64,000 bases of DNA from the NCBI RefSeq assembly GCF_042678305.1, contig NZ_JBHUDT010000001.1. One strand, written 5' to 3'. The translations under genes and the position numbers were made by a program. The notes under the pieces were generated by a model. That model was not told the origin of the DNA. It saw only the letters and a list, made by a program, of their open reading frames with translations, and ran no database searches. Shown here piece by piece: positions 46,808 through 55,370 of this stretch. This stretch comes from Gelatiniphilus marinus (GTDB lineage: Bacteria; Bacteroidota; Bacteroidia; Flavobacteriales; Flavobacteriaceae). Every line of letters starts with the position of its first letter. Within the stretch, counting starts at the first letter, position 1.

Positions 46808-47566
46808 TTAAAATGCGTTTACTATAGCCAAAAAATCGTCGGCATTAAGTGCCGCACCTCCAATTAAGCCGCCATCGACATCTGGTTTAGAGAAAATTTC
46901 TTTGGCATTTGTGGGCTTGCAGCTTCCGCCGTAAAGAATGGATGTGCTGTTGGCCACATCGGCTCCATATTTATCTGCCATTGTTTTTCTTATAAAAGCG
47001 TGCATGTCTTGTGCTTGCTCTGGGCTTGCGGTTTCGCCGGTACCGATTGCCCAAACGGGCTCGTAGGCCAATACGATGTTTTTAAATGCATCTGCTTTTA
47101 AATGAAATAGTGCGTTTTTTATTTGGTTTTCTACTACGGTTTCTTGGTTGCCGGATTTTCTGTCGGCTAAAACTTCTCCGAAGCAGAAAATAATGTTCAT
47201 TTTATTGGCTAAAGCGGCATCTACTTTTTTTGCCAATAAGGCATCTGTTTCGGCAAAATATTCTCTGCGTTCTGAGTGCCCAAGAATAACGGTTTTTACG
47301 CCTACTGATTTTAACATTTTCGCTGATATTTCGCCCGTAAAGGCACCACTTTCTTCAAAATGCATATTTTGGGCTGCTACTTTTACCCTAGATTTTTTTG
47401 TGGCCTTTACGGCACTTGCCAAACTTACAAAGGTTGGAGCGATAATGACTTTTGTGTTTTTAACTTTATCTTTTTTAAGCTTTTTTGCAACTTGTTTTGC
47501 CAGTTTTTTTGATGCGGCTAAATCGTTGTTCATTTTCCAGTTTCCTGCTACTATTTGTTTTCTCAT
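46808..47566 (-). CDS. tpiA: triosephosphate isomerase
   Basis: A 252-residue TIM barrel of glycolysis interconverting DHAP and glyceraldehyde-3-phosphate. Catalytic residues: Asn9 and Lys11 in VAGNWKMNNDL, His in VILGHSERREYFAE, Glu in LAYEPVWAIGTGETASPEQA. The phosphate-binding ILYGGSCKPTNAKE and GGLIGGAALN are present. Length is normal. Confidence 0.97.
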   Translation of the reverse strand: MRKQIVAGNWKMNNDLAASKKLAKQVAKKLKKDKVKNTKVIIAPTFVSLASAVKATKKSRVKVAAQNMHFEESGAFTGEISAKMLKSVGVKTVILGHSERREYFAETDALLAKKVDAALANKMNIIFCFGEVLADRKSGNQETVVENQIKNALFHLKADAFKNIVLAYEPVWAIGTGETASPEQAQDMHAFIRKTMADKYGADVANSTSILYGGSCKPTNAKEIFSKPDVDGGLIGGAALNADDFLAIVNAF

Positions 47567-47647
47567 AATCGGATTTTAACCTTCTTTAGGAGAAGGGATA
47601 AATTTATTTTTGTTTATAAATCAGCTTGTCTTTAAAAGGCAAAAATA

Positions 47648-48139
47648 CTATTTTTTTATGGCCTGGGTTAGCTTATCATCGTCTGCTTGTATGGCGTTAA
47701 ACAATGTTATGTTTCCTGTTTTGTTTATTACCATGTACCTGGGAATCCAATCTAGGTTTATAAAATTGCCAAAAGGGCCTTTCCAACCAGACTGCATAAA
47801 GTAGTGCGCTCCGTTTACGTTGTATTTTTCGATACCTTTTTTCCAGGCGTCCTGACTTTTATCTAACGATAAAAACACATAAACAGCCTCTTTAAATTCT
47901 GTTTGTAATGTTTTTACTTTGGGCAGGCCTTCTATACAGTCTTTGCACCACGATGCCCAAACATCTATAACTATGGTTTTGCCTTTGTGGGTTTTTAAAA
48001 TGTCTTTGAAAGCGATGTTGTTGCCTTCTAAAGTTATAAAGGTATCGTTTAGGGCTTCTTCTGAAAACTGTGTTGGTGCTTTTGTTTGGCAACTATATAT
48101 ACTGAATAACAGGATTATTAGGTAAATTGTTTTTTTCAT
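47648..48139 (-). CDS. TlpA-like thioredoxin-fold lipoprotein
   Basis: A 163-residue protein. The N-terminus MKKTIYLIILLFSIYSCQT ends in a lipobox with Cys18, so it is a lipoprotein, periplasmic or surface. The thioredoxin fold holds TIVIDVWASWCKDCIEGLPK with a Cys-x-x-Cys active site, then VYVFLSLDKSQDAWKKGIEK. It is a TlpA/ResA-type thiol-disulfide oxidoreductase. It lies upstream of tpiA and downstream of the DoxX protein on the same strand. Confidence 0.9.
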   Translation of the reverse strand: MKKTIYLIILLFSIYSCQTKAPTQFSEEALNDTFITLEGNNIAFKDILKTHKGKTIVIDVWASWCKDCIEGLPKVKTLQTEFKEAVYVFLSLDKSQDAWKKGIEKYNVNGAHYFMQSGWKGPFGNFINLDWIPRYMVINKTGNITLFNAIQADDDKLTQAIKK

Positions 48140-48218
48140 TTTGTTTTGATATTAACTTTTAGATTTTTTCAATTATTAATTTTTGCCACCAAATCACTAT
48201 TTTTTTGTAGATAAGAGG

Positions 48219-49535
48219 CTATTGCTTTTTTATTTTAACCTGGATAATACCTGTGTAAGCTGTTTTATTTTCAATATTATAAGCCTTTAATGCTTTTGCA
48301 TCTTTAATAACATTAACACTTTCAATCAATGTTGTATCTAAGGCTTCAACGTCTTCTTTTGTTGATGGTTTTTCGTTGATAAAATAAGCAATAACATCCT
48401 CTGCTTTTTGGGGTTTTGATTCAACTTTAGGTTCTACTTTGGGCAACTCTAAATCTTCAATATCGTTCCAATGGAGTTTTTGTTTTACGGTGCCGGCATC
48501 CAATTCTAAAATCCCGGGGTTGGCGCGCACTACTGTTTTTAGTGCTTTTTCGTCGCATAAATACCAATTGAAATTTAAATTATAGGTTTCGTTAATATGC
48601 TGTTTTGTATCGTTACCAGAGGCGGTTAAGCCTATAACATTATAGCCGTTTGCCAGGGCTTTATCGGTTGTTGCTTTTAAGCGTGCTGCTCCTTCTTTTT
48701 CGATTTTCTCTAAACTGTACGATACTATTACAATTAAGTTTTCTTCGCCCAAAAAGTGCTCGGTTAAATCTTCATCATCGGTTTCTATTGAGAAATCTAT
48801 AACCGGAGGCTGATAGGCTTCTCGAATAACTTTGGTTTCTACGCCAAGGTATTCGCCATCAACTGTTGGGTAACTGCCCTCTGTTACAATTTCTTTTTCT
48901 TCGCCGTTAATGTTGAAGGTCCAGGTAAATTCTTGTATGGCTTTTGGGGCGTCATCGGGAATGCTCATCCCTTCAGTAATATTATTTCCTATTTTATAAG
49001 CTCTAAAGTCTATTGCTGGTAAATGCATAAGTACATGGTAGCCAAACCACAAGCTTATTACAAAACTTAAAAGTGCCAAAATAGTTGTGGGCAGCTTGCT
49101 AAATACAGGTTTTATATGTTTTAACCCGATGAATAAAATAAGGATGAAAAACAGTAAAATAACATCTTTAAAAAAGCTTTCCCAGGGTGTTAGTTTTAGT
49201 GCATCGCCAAAACAACCGCAGTCTTTTACTTTATCGAAATACGCCGAATAGAAGGTTAAAAATGTAAAAAAGACAATCATTAACAACAGGCTGCAAACGG
49301 TAAATTTAGGCTTGTAACCAATAAGCAAAAATACGCCCAAGACCACCTCGAAAACTACCACAAGCACCGAAATACCCAATGCATAGGGTATTAAAAACTC
49401 GATATTTAAAACCCCTTCGGCAAAGTATTCTTCCAGTTTGTACGAAAACCCCAAAGGGTCGTTTAGTTTTATAAACCCTGAAATAATAAATAAAACGCCA
49501 ACAAATATTCTGCTTAATGCTACTAGTGTTTTCAT
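48219..49535 (-). CDS. BT_3928-type DoxX-family membrane protein
   Basis: A 438-residue protein. The first ~150 residues hold a four-helix DoxX-like module (ALSRIFVGVLFIISGFIKLN, VFEVVLGVFLLIG, LLLMIVFFTFLTFYSAYFDK, VILLFFILILFIGLKHIKPV) with KVKDCGCFGDALKLTPWESF between helices, a Cys-x-Cys loop typical of the group. A fifth helix (~154-172) leads to a periplasmic thioredoxin-like region (~190-370; EENLIVIVSYSLEKIEKEGA, FNWYLCDEKALKTVVRANPG). Together with the TlpA-like lipoprotein next door it suggests a periplasmic thiol-redox unit. Confidence 0.82.
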   Translation of the reverse strand: MKTLVALSRIFVGVLFIISGFIKLNDPLGFSYKLEEYFAEGVLNIEFLIPYALGISVLVVVFEVVLGVFLLIGYKPKFTVCSLLLMIVFFTFLTFYSAYFDKVKDCGCFGDALKLTPWESFFKDVILLFFILILFIGLKHIKPVFSKLPTTILALLSFVISLWFGYHVLMHLPAIDFRAYKIGNNITEGMSIPDDAPKAIQEFTWTFNINGEEKEIVTEGSYPTVDGEYLGVETKVIREAYQPPVIDFSIETDDEDLTEHFLGEENLIVIVSYSLEKIEKEGAARLKATTDKALANGYNVIGLTASGNDTKQHINETYNLNFNWYLCDEKALKTVVRANPGILELDAGTVKQKLHWNDIEDLELPKVEPKVESKPQKAEDVIAYFINEKPSTKEDVEALDTTLIESVNVIKDAKALKAYNIENKTAYTGIIQVKIKKQ

Positions 49536-49543
49536 AAATTTTT

Positions 49544-49649
49544 TGTCATTCCTGCCTTTCGACTATCGCTCAAGATAAACTTCAACAGGAATCTTATTAA
49601 TTATACCTTTATCTTTATAAAGTGGATTCCTGCCTTCGCAGGAATGACA
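49544..49649. repeat. TGTCATTCCTG-bounded inverted repeat
   Basis: TGTCATTCCTG (49544-49554) is exactly inverted as CAGGAATGACA (49639-49649). An inner hairpin ATTCCTGC-CTTC-GCAGGAAT lies at the right end. It shares termini with 10616-10697 and is a miniature palindromic element between two genes. Confidence 0.75.
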
Positions 49650-49650
49650 A

Positions 49651-50199
49651 CTATTTTTCTTTCTTTTCTTTCAAATGAATTAATGCAAAAACCGCATAAT
49701 TTATCATGTCTTGATAATTGGCATCAACCCCTTCGCTTACTTGAGTATTTCCTTCGTTATTTTCAATGGATTTAACGCGCAACAGTTTTTGCAAAATCAA
49801 ATCGGTTAAACTGCTCACGCGCATATCGCGCCACGCTTCGCCGTAATCGTGGTTTTTGTCCTCCATGAGTTTTTTGGTAATGGTTGCTTGTTTGGTGTAT
49901 AGTTTTGTAGCTTCTTCAGTCGTCATGTCGGGTTGTTCAACCACGCCTTTTTCCAACTGAATTAATGCCATAATACAGTAATTTATAATACCTATAAATT
50001 CGCTTACCTCGCCCTCATCAACCTTTCTTATAGCGTTTTGCTGCAAGCTTCTTATGCGCTGAGCTTTTATAAAAATCTGGTCGGTTAACGATGGTAAACG
50101 CAGTATTCTCCAAGCACTTCCGTAATCGCCCATTTTTTTAACAAATAAACTTTTACAGGTATCTATTACCGCATCGTATTGTTTTGAGGTATCTTGCAT
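49651..50199 (-). CDS. DUF1599 protein with internal duplication
   Basis: The ATG at 50199 (MQDTSKQYDAVIDTCKSLFV) gives 182 residues; a TTG at 50202 would add one. The protein is two copies of one ~85-residue unit: GDYGSAWRILRLPSLTDQI and later HDYGEAWRDMRVSSLTDLI, each followed by a helix (FIGIINYCIMALIQLEKG, then YQDMINYAVFALIHLKEK). DUF1599 has been placed near nucleotide-binding all-alpha proteins, but the role is unknown. It is divergent from folP. Confidence 0.85.
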   Translation of the reverse strand: MQDTSKQYDAVIDTCKSLFVKKMGDYGSAWRILRLPSLTDQIFIKAQRIRSLQQNAIRKVDEGEVSEFIGIINYCIMALIQLEKGVVEQPDMTTEEATKLYTKQATITKKLMEDKNHDYGEAWRDMRVSSLTDLILQKLLRVKSIENNEGNTQVSEGVDANYQDMINYAVFALIHLKEKKEK

Positions 50200-50347
50200 C
50201 AATAAAATGAATTTTGCGTAAATTTCGCTTAAATTGTTTAAAGTTCAAAAGTTTAGTGTTTAAAGTTTTGGAGTTTATATTTCTACTTTCAAGTTTAAAG
50301 TTTTAGGTTTGGAATTTGATATTTTAAATATTGGGATTTTTAAGATT

Positions 50348-51178
50348 ATGACTATAAATTGCAAAGGCCAACTCATCGATTTATCATCGCCAAAAGTGAT
50401 GGGTATTTTAAATATTACACCCGATTCTTTTTACGATGGCGGTAGTTATAAAAATGAAAAAGATATTTTAAATCGAGTTGAAAAAATGCTGAATGAAGGT
50501 GCCACATTTATTGATGTTGGCGCATACAGCTCGCGACCAAATGCAGATCATGTTAGCGAGACCAATGAGTTAAAACGCATATTGCCCATTGTTAACTTGA
50601 TTTTAAAGGAATTCCCAAAAGCACTACTTTCTATCGATACCTTTAGAAGCACCGTTGCAAAACCCTGTATTGAAGCTGGTGCTTGTTTGGTTAACGATAT
50701 ATCGGCAGGGAAATTAGACGATAATATGCTGCCAACCATTGCCCATTTAAAAGTGCCATATATTATGATGCATACTCGCGGAACACCACAAAATATGCAG
50801 CAGTACACCCATTACGATAATTTGATAAAAGACATATTATTTTATTTTTCTGAACGTATTGCAGCAGCAAAACAATTGGGAATTATTGATATGATTATTG
50901 ACCCTGGTTTTGGTTTTGCAAAAACTTTAGAGCAAAATTTTGAAGTTTTAAACCAATTGGAATTATTTAAAATATTAGATAAACCATTACTTGCGGGAAT
51001 TTCAAGAAAATCGATGATTTACAAAACTTTAGAAACCTCAGCAAAAGATGCTTTGAACGGCACCACGGTTTTAAATACGGTGGCGCTGCAAAAAGGCGCA
51101 TCAATTTTACGTGTGCACGATGTTAAAGAAGCTGTGGAGTGTGTTAAATTAGTTGAGAAGTTAGAAGTTAGAAGTTAG
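50348..51178 (+). CDS. folP: dihydropteroate synthase
   Basis: The ATG at 50348 gives 276 residues; the frame from 50309 would add an unlikely hydrophobic lead. FolP condenses p-aminobenzoate with dihydropterin pyrophosphate in folate synthesis, the target of sulfonamides. Motifs: VMGILNITPDSFYDGGSY near 17-34, GATFIDVGAYSSRPNADHVS, LSIDTFRSTVA, DIIIDPGFGFAKTLEQNFE-type loop (MIIDPGFGFAKT) and the phosphate-binding RVHDVKEAVE near the C-terminus. Its end is made of a heptanucleotide repeat that runs into the next gene's ATG. Confidence 0.95.
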   Translation: MTINCKGQLIDLSSPKVMGILNITPDSFYDGGSYKNEKDILNRVEKMLNEGATFIDVGAYSSRPNADHVSETNELKRILPIVNLILKEFPKALLSIDTFRSTVAKPCIEAGACLVNDISAGKLDDNMLPTIAHLKVPYIMMHTRGTPQNMQQYTHYDNLIKDILFYFSERIAAAKQLGIIDMIIDPGFGFAKTLEQNFEVLNQLELFKILDKPLLAGISRKSMIYKTLETSAKDALNGTTVLNTVALQKGASILRVHDVKEAVECVKLVEKLEVRS

Positions 51179-51181
51179 AAG
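51161..51181. repeat. heptanucleotide tandem repeat (TTAGAAG)3
   Basis: Three perfect 7-mers with partial units on both sides. They encode the last residues of folP, contain its TAG stop (51176-51178), and end in the A of the next gene's ATG (51184). Confidence 0.85.
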
Positions 51182-51183
51182 TT

Positions 51184-51864
51184 ATGAAACCTATTTTTTT
51201 ATTAATTACAGTTCTTTTTGTTTTTTCCTGCGGAAAAGAAAAAGTGGTTTTATTGCCAGAAATTAGTCATTCAGAAATTACAGAAATTTTCGATGTTTCG
51301 CCGGCTTACCTATTTTACGATGAAACACAAAAAGACAGTGTTGAACTTAACAGAAAAAACCTGATAAGCACCACTAATTGGTTGGTAAATGTTGATAAAC
51401 GCTTAACGCTGAAACAGGCCATTCCGCTTATTAAATTCATTCAAGAGAAAAAACAAAATTCCAGCCATAAAAACGAAAAGGCTAAAAACTATTTTACCTG
51501 TAACGATACGAGTAGAAAAAATTTAGGCTTTATAGAATTTACAAATGTGGTTTATTATCTGGGATCTTCTAATGATTATTTTAAAACACAATCAAAATCA
51601 ACCCCTAAAGCGCCTTCAATTGGAATAAATATCGATCTTAATAACAACATTACCATCATAAACCCAGATTCTGATCATTTTATAATTCAAACAAATAAAG
51701 AAAATGTAATCAATCATTTAAAAAAGATGACTCTCGATGCAAAAACGGTGTATTTAAATTTCAATAAGGCACTGAGTTTTCAAGATTATATTTCGTTTAA
51801 ATCATTAGTTTTATCTATTAACAAAGATTCAATTTACATTTCAAACAACGAATTTATTTATTAA
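51184..51864 (+). CDS. unknown lipoprotein between folP and cdaA
   Basis: A 226-residue protein with lipoprotein signal MKPIFLLITVLFVFSCGKEK (Cys16). Two stretches, NWLVNVDKRLTLKQAIPLIK and TVYLNFNKALSFQDYISFKS, look alike and recall the ExbD/TolR-type strand-helix unit (x-D-x-x-x-x-x-x-D-x-h), but this is only a visual resemblance. The middle is rich in Lys/Asn/Ser. The gene starts 6 nt after folP's stop. 35 nt separate it from cdaA. I do not recognise the family. Its position suggests a link with the membrane-bound CdaA. Confidence 0.65.
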   Translation: MKPIFLLITVLFVFSCGKEKVVLLPEISHSEITEIFDVSPAYLFYDETQKDSVELNRKNLISTTNWLVNVDKRLTLKQAIPLIKFIQEKKQNSSHKNEKAKNYFTCNDTSRKNLGFIEFTNVVYYLGSSNDYFKTQSKSTPKAPSIGINIDLNNNITIINPDSDHFIIQTNKENVINHLKKMTLDAKTVYLNFNKALSFQDYISFKSLVLSINKDSIYISNNEFIY

Positions 51865-51899
51865 CGCTTTTTTATTAAATTTACCAAAACCCACTGCCT

Positions 51900-52685
51900 T
51901 TGGAAATTTTTAAAGACCTTTTAAAATTTACGGTTGTCGATCTTATCGATGTGTTTCTAGTAGCCATTCTACTCTACTATATTTACAAACTTGTAAAAGG
52001 TACGGTTGCCATAAACATACTTATTGGCATTATCATTATTTATTTGGTTTGGCGATTAACCGATTTTCTTGAAATGCAACTTTTAACCAGTATTTTTGGC
52101 GGTTTTATTAAAGTGGGTATTATTGCGTTAATTGTGGTGTTTCAACCCGAAATAAGGAAGTTTCTGCTTATGGTGGGCTCTACAAATTTTAGCAGGCGGC
52201 GCAAGTTTTTAAAACAGTTTAAATTTATAAAAACCGAGAACGAAAACACAACCAATGTAGATGCCATAGTTTCGGCCTGTGTTAAAATGGGCGCAACGAA
52301 AACGGGTGCCCTAATTGTTTTTGAACGGAACAACAATCTTGATTTTTTACTGTCTTCTGGCGATCAAATGAACATTAAAGTTACGCAACCCATTATTGAA
52401 AGTATATTTTTTAAAAACAGCCCATTGCACGATGGTGCGATTATAGTAAGTAACAATATTGTTAAAGCAACGCGTGTTATTCTTCCTGTAAACAACGAAA
52501 AAAACATTCCAAAACGTTTTGGTTTACGGCATAGGGCCGCTATTGGTATTACCGAAAAAACCGATGCACTCGCCTTGGTGGTTAGCGAGGAAACCGGACA
52601 TGTTTCTTATTTTAAAGACGGGGAATTTGTGGTTTTTGAGAACACCAACGAGCTAAACGACATAATTAAAAAAGATTTGGCCTAA
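51900..52685 (+). CDS. cdaA: diadenylate cyclase (CdaA/DisA_N domain)
   Basis: A 261-residue protein starting at a TTG (51900). Three N-terminal membrane helices (LIDVFLVAILLYYIYKLV, VAINILIGIIIIYLVWRL, GGFIKVGIIALIVVFQP) precede the DAC catalytic domain (~115-255). The signature residues are LHDGAIIVSNN (Asp-Gly-Ala at 178-180) and LRHRAAIGITE (Arg-His-Arg at 210-212). It condenses two ATP to cyclic di-AMP at the inner membrane, a signal for osmotic and cell-wall control. No CdaR or GlmM gene is adjacent. The folP-lipoprotein-cdaA order is notable. Confidence 0.93.
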   Translation: MEIFKDLLKFTVVDLIDVFLVAILLYYIYKLVKGTVAINILIGIIIIYLVWRLTDFLEMQLLTSIFGGFIKVGIIALIVVFQPEIRKFLLMVGSTNFSRRRKFLKQFKFIKTENENTTNVDAIVSACVKMGATKTGALIVFERNNNLDFLLSSGDQMNIKVTQPIIESIFFKNSPLHDGAIIVSNNIVKATRVILPVNNEKNIPKRFGLRHRAAIGITEKTDALALVVSEETGHVSYFKDGEFVVFENTNELNDIIKKDLA

Positions 52686-53477
52686 ATGAACTGTAAAAAT
52701 TGTAATACCGCATTATATAAAAACAGCAGCTACTGCTACATGTGTGGCGGCAAAGTGATACGCAACAGGCTCACGCTTAAAAATCTTTTTGAAAGTTTTA
52801 GCGAACAGTTTTTTAATTACGACAACAAATTCCTTCAAACCTTTATCAATCTTTTTAAAAAACCTGAAGATGTTATTGAAAGCTACATTAATGTCACCCG
52901 AAAAAAATATGTAAACGTAATTAGCTATTTTGCAATTGCGATAACCATTACAGGGCTCTACATTTTTATTTTAAAGAAATATTTTCCTGATAGTATTGAT
53001 TACTCCATACTATCTCCAGAAGGACAAGAAGAATTTCAAGAACGAAATGTAAACTTCGTCCAAGAGAACATGTCGCTTTTTATGATGCTTTACGTTCCGC
53101 TTTATGCGCTAATAGCACGCATTTCGTTTGTTGGATTTAATAAATTTAATTATACCGAGCTGCTTGTGGTTTTTTTGTATCTGCAAGCCCAAATGTCTAT
53201 TGTTACGGCTATAGCTAGCATCTTGTTTTCTTTGTTTAATGTTCACCAAGGCGTTTTGAGTTTGGTTTTTACGCCCCTAATGGTTTTATACACCGCTATA
53301 TGCCTAAAACGTTTATATAGCTTAAACACCAAACAAATTATTTTAAGGACACTTTTGTTTGTGGCAGTCTTGCTGGTGGTTTTTGTAATAATTTCGGTAG
53401 TTATGGGAATATACATGTTTTTAAATGGCGATTTTCAGCAAATTATAGATACCCAAAAAGCCGCTAAAGGTAGTTAA
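52686..53477 (+). CDS. DUF3667 membrane protein
   Basis: A 263-residue protein directly after cdaA (stop and start separated by no bases). It opens with a zinc-ribbon-like Cys pattern (MNCKNCNTALYKNSSYCYMC; Cys3, Cys6, Cys17, Cys20). Then comes the amphipathic segment typical of DUF3667 (LFESFSEQFFNYDNKFLQTF, LFKKPEDVIESYINVTRKKY). Five membrane segments follow (YFAIAITITGLYIFIL; LFMMLYVPLYALIARISFVG; ELLVVFLYLQAQMSIVTAIA; GVLSLVFTPLMVLYTAICL; TLLFVAVLLVVFVIISVVMG). Function unknown. Confidence 0.85.
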   Translation: MNCKNCNTALYKNSSYCYMCGGKVIRNRLTLKNLFESFSEQFFNYDNKFLQTFINLFKKPEDVIESYINVTRKKYVNVISYFAIAITITGLYIFILKKYFPDSIDYSILSPEGQEEFQERNVNFVQENMSLFMMLYVPLYALIARISFVGFNKFNYTELLVVFLYLQAQMSIVTAIASILFSLFNVHQGVLSLVFTPLMVLYTAICLKRLYSLNTKQIILRTLLFVAVLLVVFVIISVVMGIYMFLNGDFQQIIDTQKAAKGS

Positions 53478-53545
53478 GCCACTTCCTCTTTTAAAAACTG
53501 TACTTCGTAAAGGTTTCTGTTATACCCGTTTTCTTTTTTGAGTAG
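53474..53545 (-). pseudogene. fossil 3' end of an ABC exporter gene
   Basis: On the minus strand 23 codons plus stop match the C-terminus of the intact ABC exporter at 55371-57137 at 21 of 23 positions (LLKKENGY, then NLYEVQFLKEEV). Over 65 bases (53481-53545 against 55378-55442) about 55 agree. Homology breaks at 53545. The stop codon overlaps the stop of the DUF3667 gene. It brackets the island 53546-55370 as an imperfect direct repeat. Confidence 0.85.
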
Positions 53546-53587
53546 TCCGCAGCACATAATTTTTACTGTAATTTTGCATATTTATAA

Positions 53588-54169
53588 TTAAAAGTTATAG
53601 CCTATCCTGAAAGTCAATTCAGCTGTGGTGTCCCAATTGTCACTTGGAATATTCAGAGATTTTCCAATTCCAAAACCAGATTCAAAACTCAAATGATTAT
53701 TCCATACTTTTCTATAACCAATTTTAGGTATAAAATCTATACTCTCAACTATCGATACACTATCATCGCTTGAAATAACAAACCAATCTGGGTAATACCT
53801 TGACTTTATTCCTAAAAAGAACCCTGAATTATGAGCAATGCTCTTCCCTTTACGAATGCGTCTTTCTAAACTATAATACCATCGAGATTCAACAACTAAA
53901 TTTGGAATTAAGGCAAATACCATTTCATCATTAGTAAATACCCCTTTCCTTAAACCTAAATCCAACCCAAATTCTCCTCGTAACGATATTGATGAAGTAA
54001 TTTTGGTTTCATAATGTCCCCAAAATCCAAAAAGCCCTGTTTGTAAGCCAATTATTTTGTCCTCTATCGTTGGTAAATCATTATCCGTTTGAGCTTGCAA
54101 ACTAAACAACGAAAGGGTTGCTATTAAAAAGAAAAGAATACTTTTTATACTTATAAATCTTTTGATCAT
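53588..54169 (-). CDS. outer-membrane beta-barrel-like protein
   Basis: A 193-residue precursor. A basic N-terminus is followed by the signal peptide core SILFFLIATLSLFSLQAQ, cleaved before Thr-Asp. The rest is a set of alternating amphipathic strands (GLQTGLFGFWGHYETKITSS, LRGEFGLDLGLRKG, FIPKIGYRKVWNNHLSFESG, TAELTFRIGYNF) ending in Phe, the usual terminal signature of outer-membrane barrels. It overlaps the upstream gene by one base (TAATG). Probably a small 8-strand barrel; family unknown. Confidence 0.7.
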   Translation of the reverse strand: MIKRFISIKSILFFLIATLSLFSLQAQTDNDLPTIEDKIIGLQTGLFGFWGHYETKITSSISLRGEFGLDLGLRKGVFTNDEMVFALIPNLVVESRWYYSLERRIRKGKSIAHNSGFFLGIKSRYYPDWFVISSDDSVSIVESIDFIPKIGYRKVWNNHLSFESGFGIGKSLNIPSDNWDTTAELTFRIGYNF

Positions 54170-54786
54170 TATTTCTTAAGTTTTTTTAATATTTTCTTTA
54201 AGCTTTTAACTATCATACCGTTAACATCTTTGACAAAATAAAAATTATCGTCTTCATCTTCTGTCATTTTTACTTTTGCTATAACTCTCCTTGAGTAAAT
54301 AGTTTCTAAACTATTCAAATCGTAAATTTGCAATATAGTCTCGGTTATGTTCATATTATTAATATCTGCATTTTCAATTGCAAATGACAACATTTCATTC
54401 TTAACAACTCGCCCTCTTATGTTTATAAAATAGTGGTGTTTTACCGTATTTTTTAAGCGGTTTAGCATTAAGGTGTCTGGGTTTATAGGAACATAAGGCA
54501 ATGCAATATTTTTTATACCTCTTGGAGTTAGCAAAGAATCTTTTAAATGCTTTGACAATTCTTTTCTTACTAATTTGGTTAATTTATCTTTTAAGGTAAA
54601 TGGCACGTCCAAATCATTTAACACCCAAGTACCATGACCAAAATCTACACCATAAGGAGTGGAATCTATATCATGTACATAAGACGCAGATAAAACGCAA
54701 GAGCATAGCATAGACGAACAAATTACCAATATACTATATCGCCTAATTATTCTTCTTAATTTATAAACTACAGACATGTGTTTCAT
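54169..54786 (-). CDS. hypothetical lipoprotein
   Basis: The ATG at 54786 (MKHMSVVYKLRRIIRR) gives 205 residues; the ATG at 54777 is an alternative. A hydrophobic segment ILVICSSMLCSC ends in a lipobox-like LCSC. The mature part has KLTKLVRKELSKHLKDSLLT, the strand-rich YFINIRGRVVKNEMLSFAIE and TETILQIYDLNSLETIYSRR, ending in a Lys-rich helix. No family recognised. It lies in a two-gene unit with the beta-barrel protein (1-base overlap), and its 5' end overlaps the pseudogene upstream. Confidence 0.6.
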   Translation of the reverse strand: MKHMSVVYKLRRIIRRYSILVICSSMLCSCVLSASYVHDIDSTPYGVDFGHGTWVLNDLDVPFTLKDKLTKLVRKELSKHLKDSLLTPRGIKNIALPYVPINPDTLMLNRLKNTVKHHYFINIRGRVVKNEMLSFAIENADINNMNITETILQIYDLNSLETIYSRRVIAKVKMTEDEDDNFYFVKDVNGMIVKSLKKILKKLKK

Positions 54787-55190
54787 CTCCAATTATATCC
54801 TCTAGATCATCAATATCATCAATAATATTATCTGCATTGGATGATGTTTTATTAATAGACTGTTTTGATTTTAAGTAATTTCTATTAGGTTTATAAATCT
54901 CTTATATTCTATTAAAAATTATCTCTTCATTTTCCTCTGTAACTGGAGGTCTCAATGATAAAAATCCTTTTTCATAATATGGCTCAAGAAGCTTAAATAA
55001 AACCTCATTAGATGCACTAGCATTTTTATTAAACAACTCAGTAAGTTGCTGTTTACTGGTAAAACTAAGACGATTTTCAACTAATAAAACTTCTTCATTT
55101 TCATTAAGTGAATTCAATGACGAAGATATATTGTCATCTTTATGACAGGAGACAAGAATAATTACAGTAAGTAAGTTTAAAATTTTTCAT
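54761..55190 (-). pseudogene. lipoprotein gene with a frameshift and a nonsense codon
   Basis: The ATG at 55190 is followed by five A residues. With four, the frame would read MKILNLLTVIILVSCHKDDN, a perfect lipoprotein signal, and would run into the open frame below it (NSLNENEEVLLVENR to FNRI). That frame ends at TAA (54904-54902), but the same frame then continues in coding-like fashion for 46 codons (EIYKPNRNYLKSKQ, then NADNIIDDIDDLEDIIGDET) to a stop at 54761. So one base gained near the start and one stop created explain the pattern. The only frame left intact (54902-55117) starts at a TTG and lacks the signal. Confidence 0.7.
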
Positions 55191-55370
55191 AAAAGATAGT
55201 TTAAAGTTGTATTCTTAAAAAGACACTAAATATATTTAAACAAATCTAAGGTTATATTTACAAAACTAAATGAGGGAAAGCCACAAGCTAATTACGGTTT
55301 TTCCTTAAAACACTCTGTATCAAAGCAATAAATAAGTGTTTTTTTAATAAAAATAACTAATTCAAAGCTA

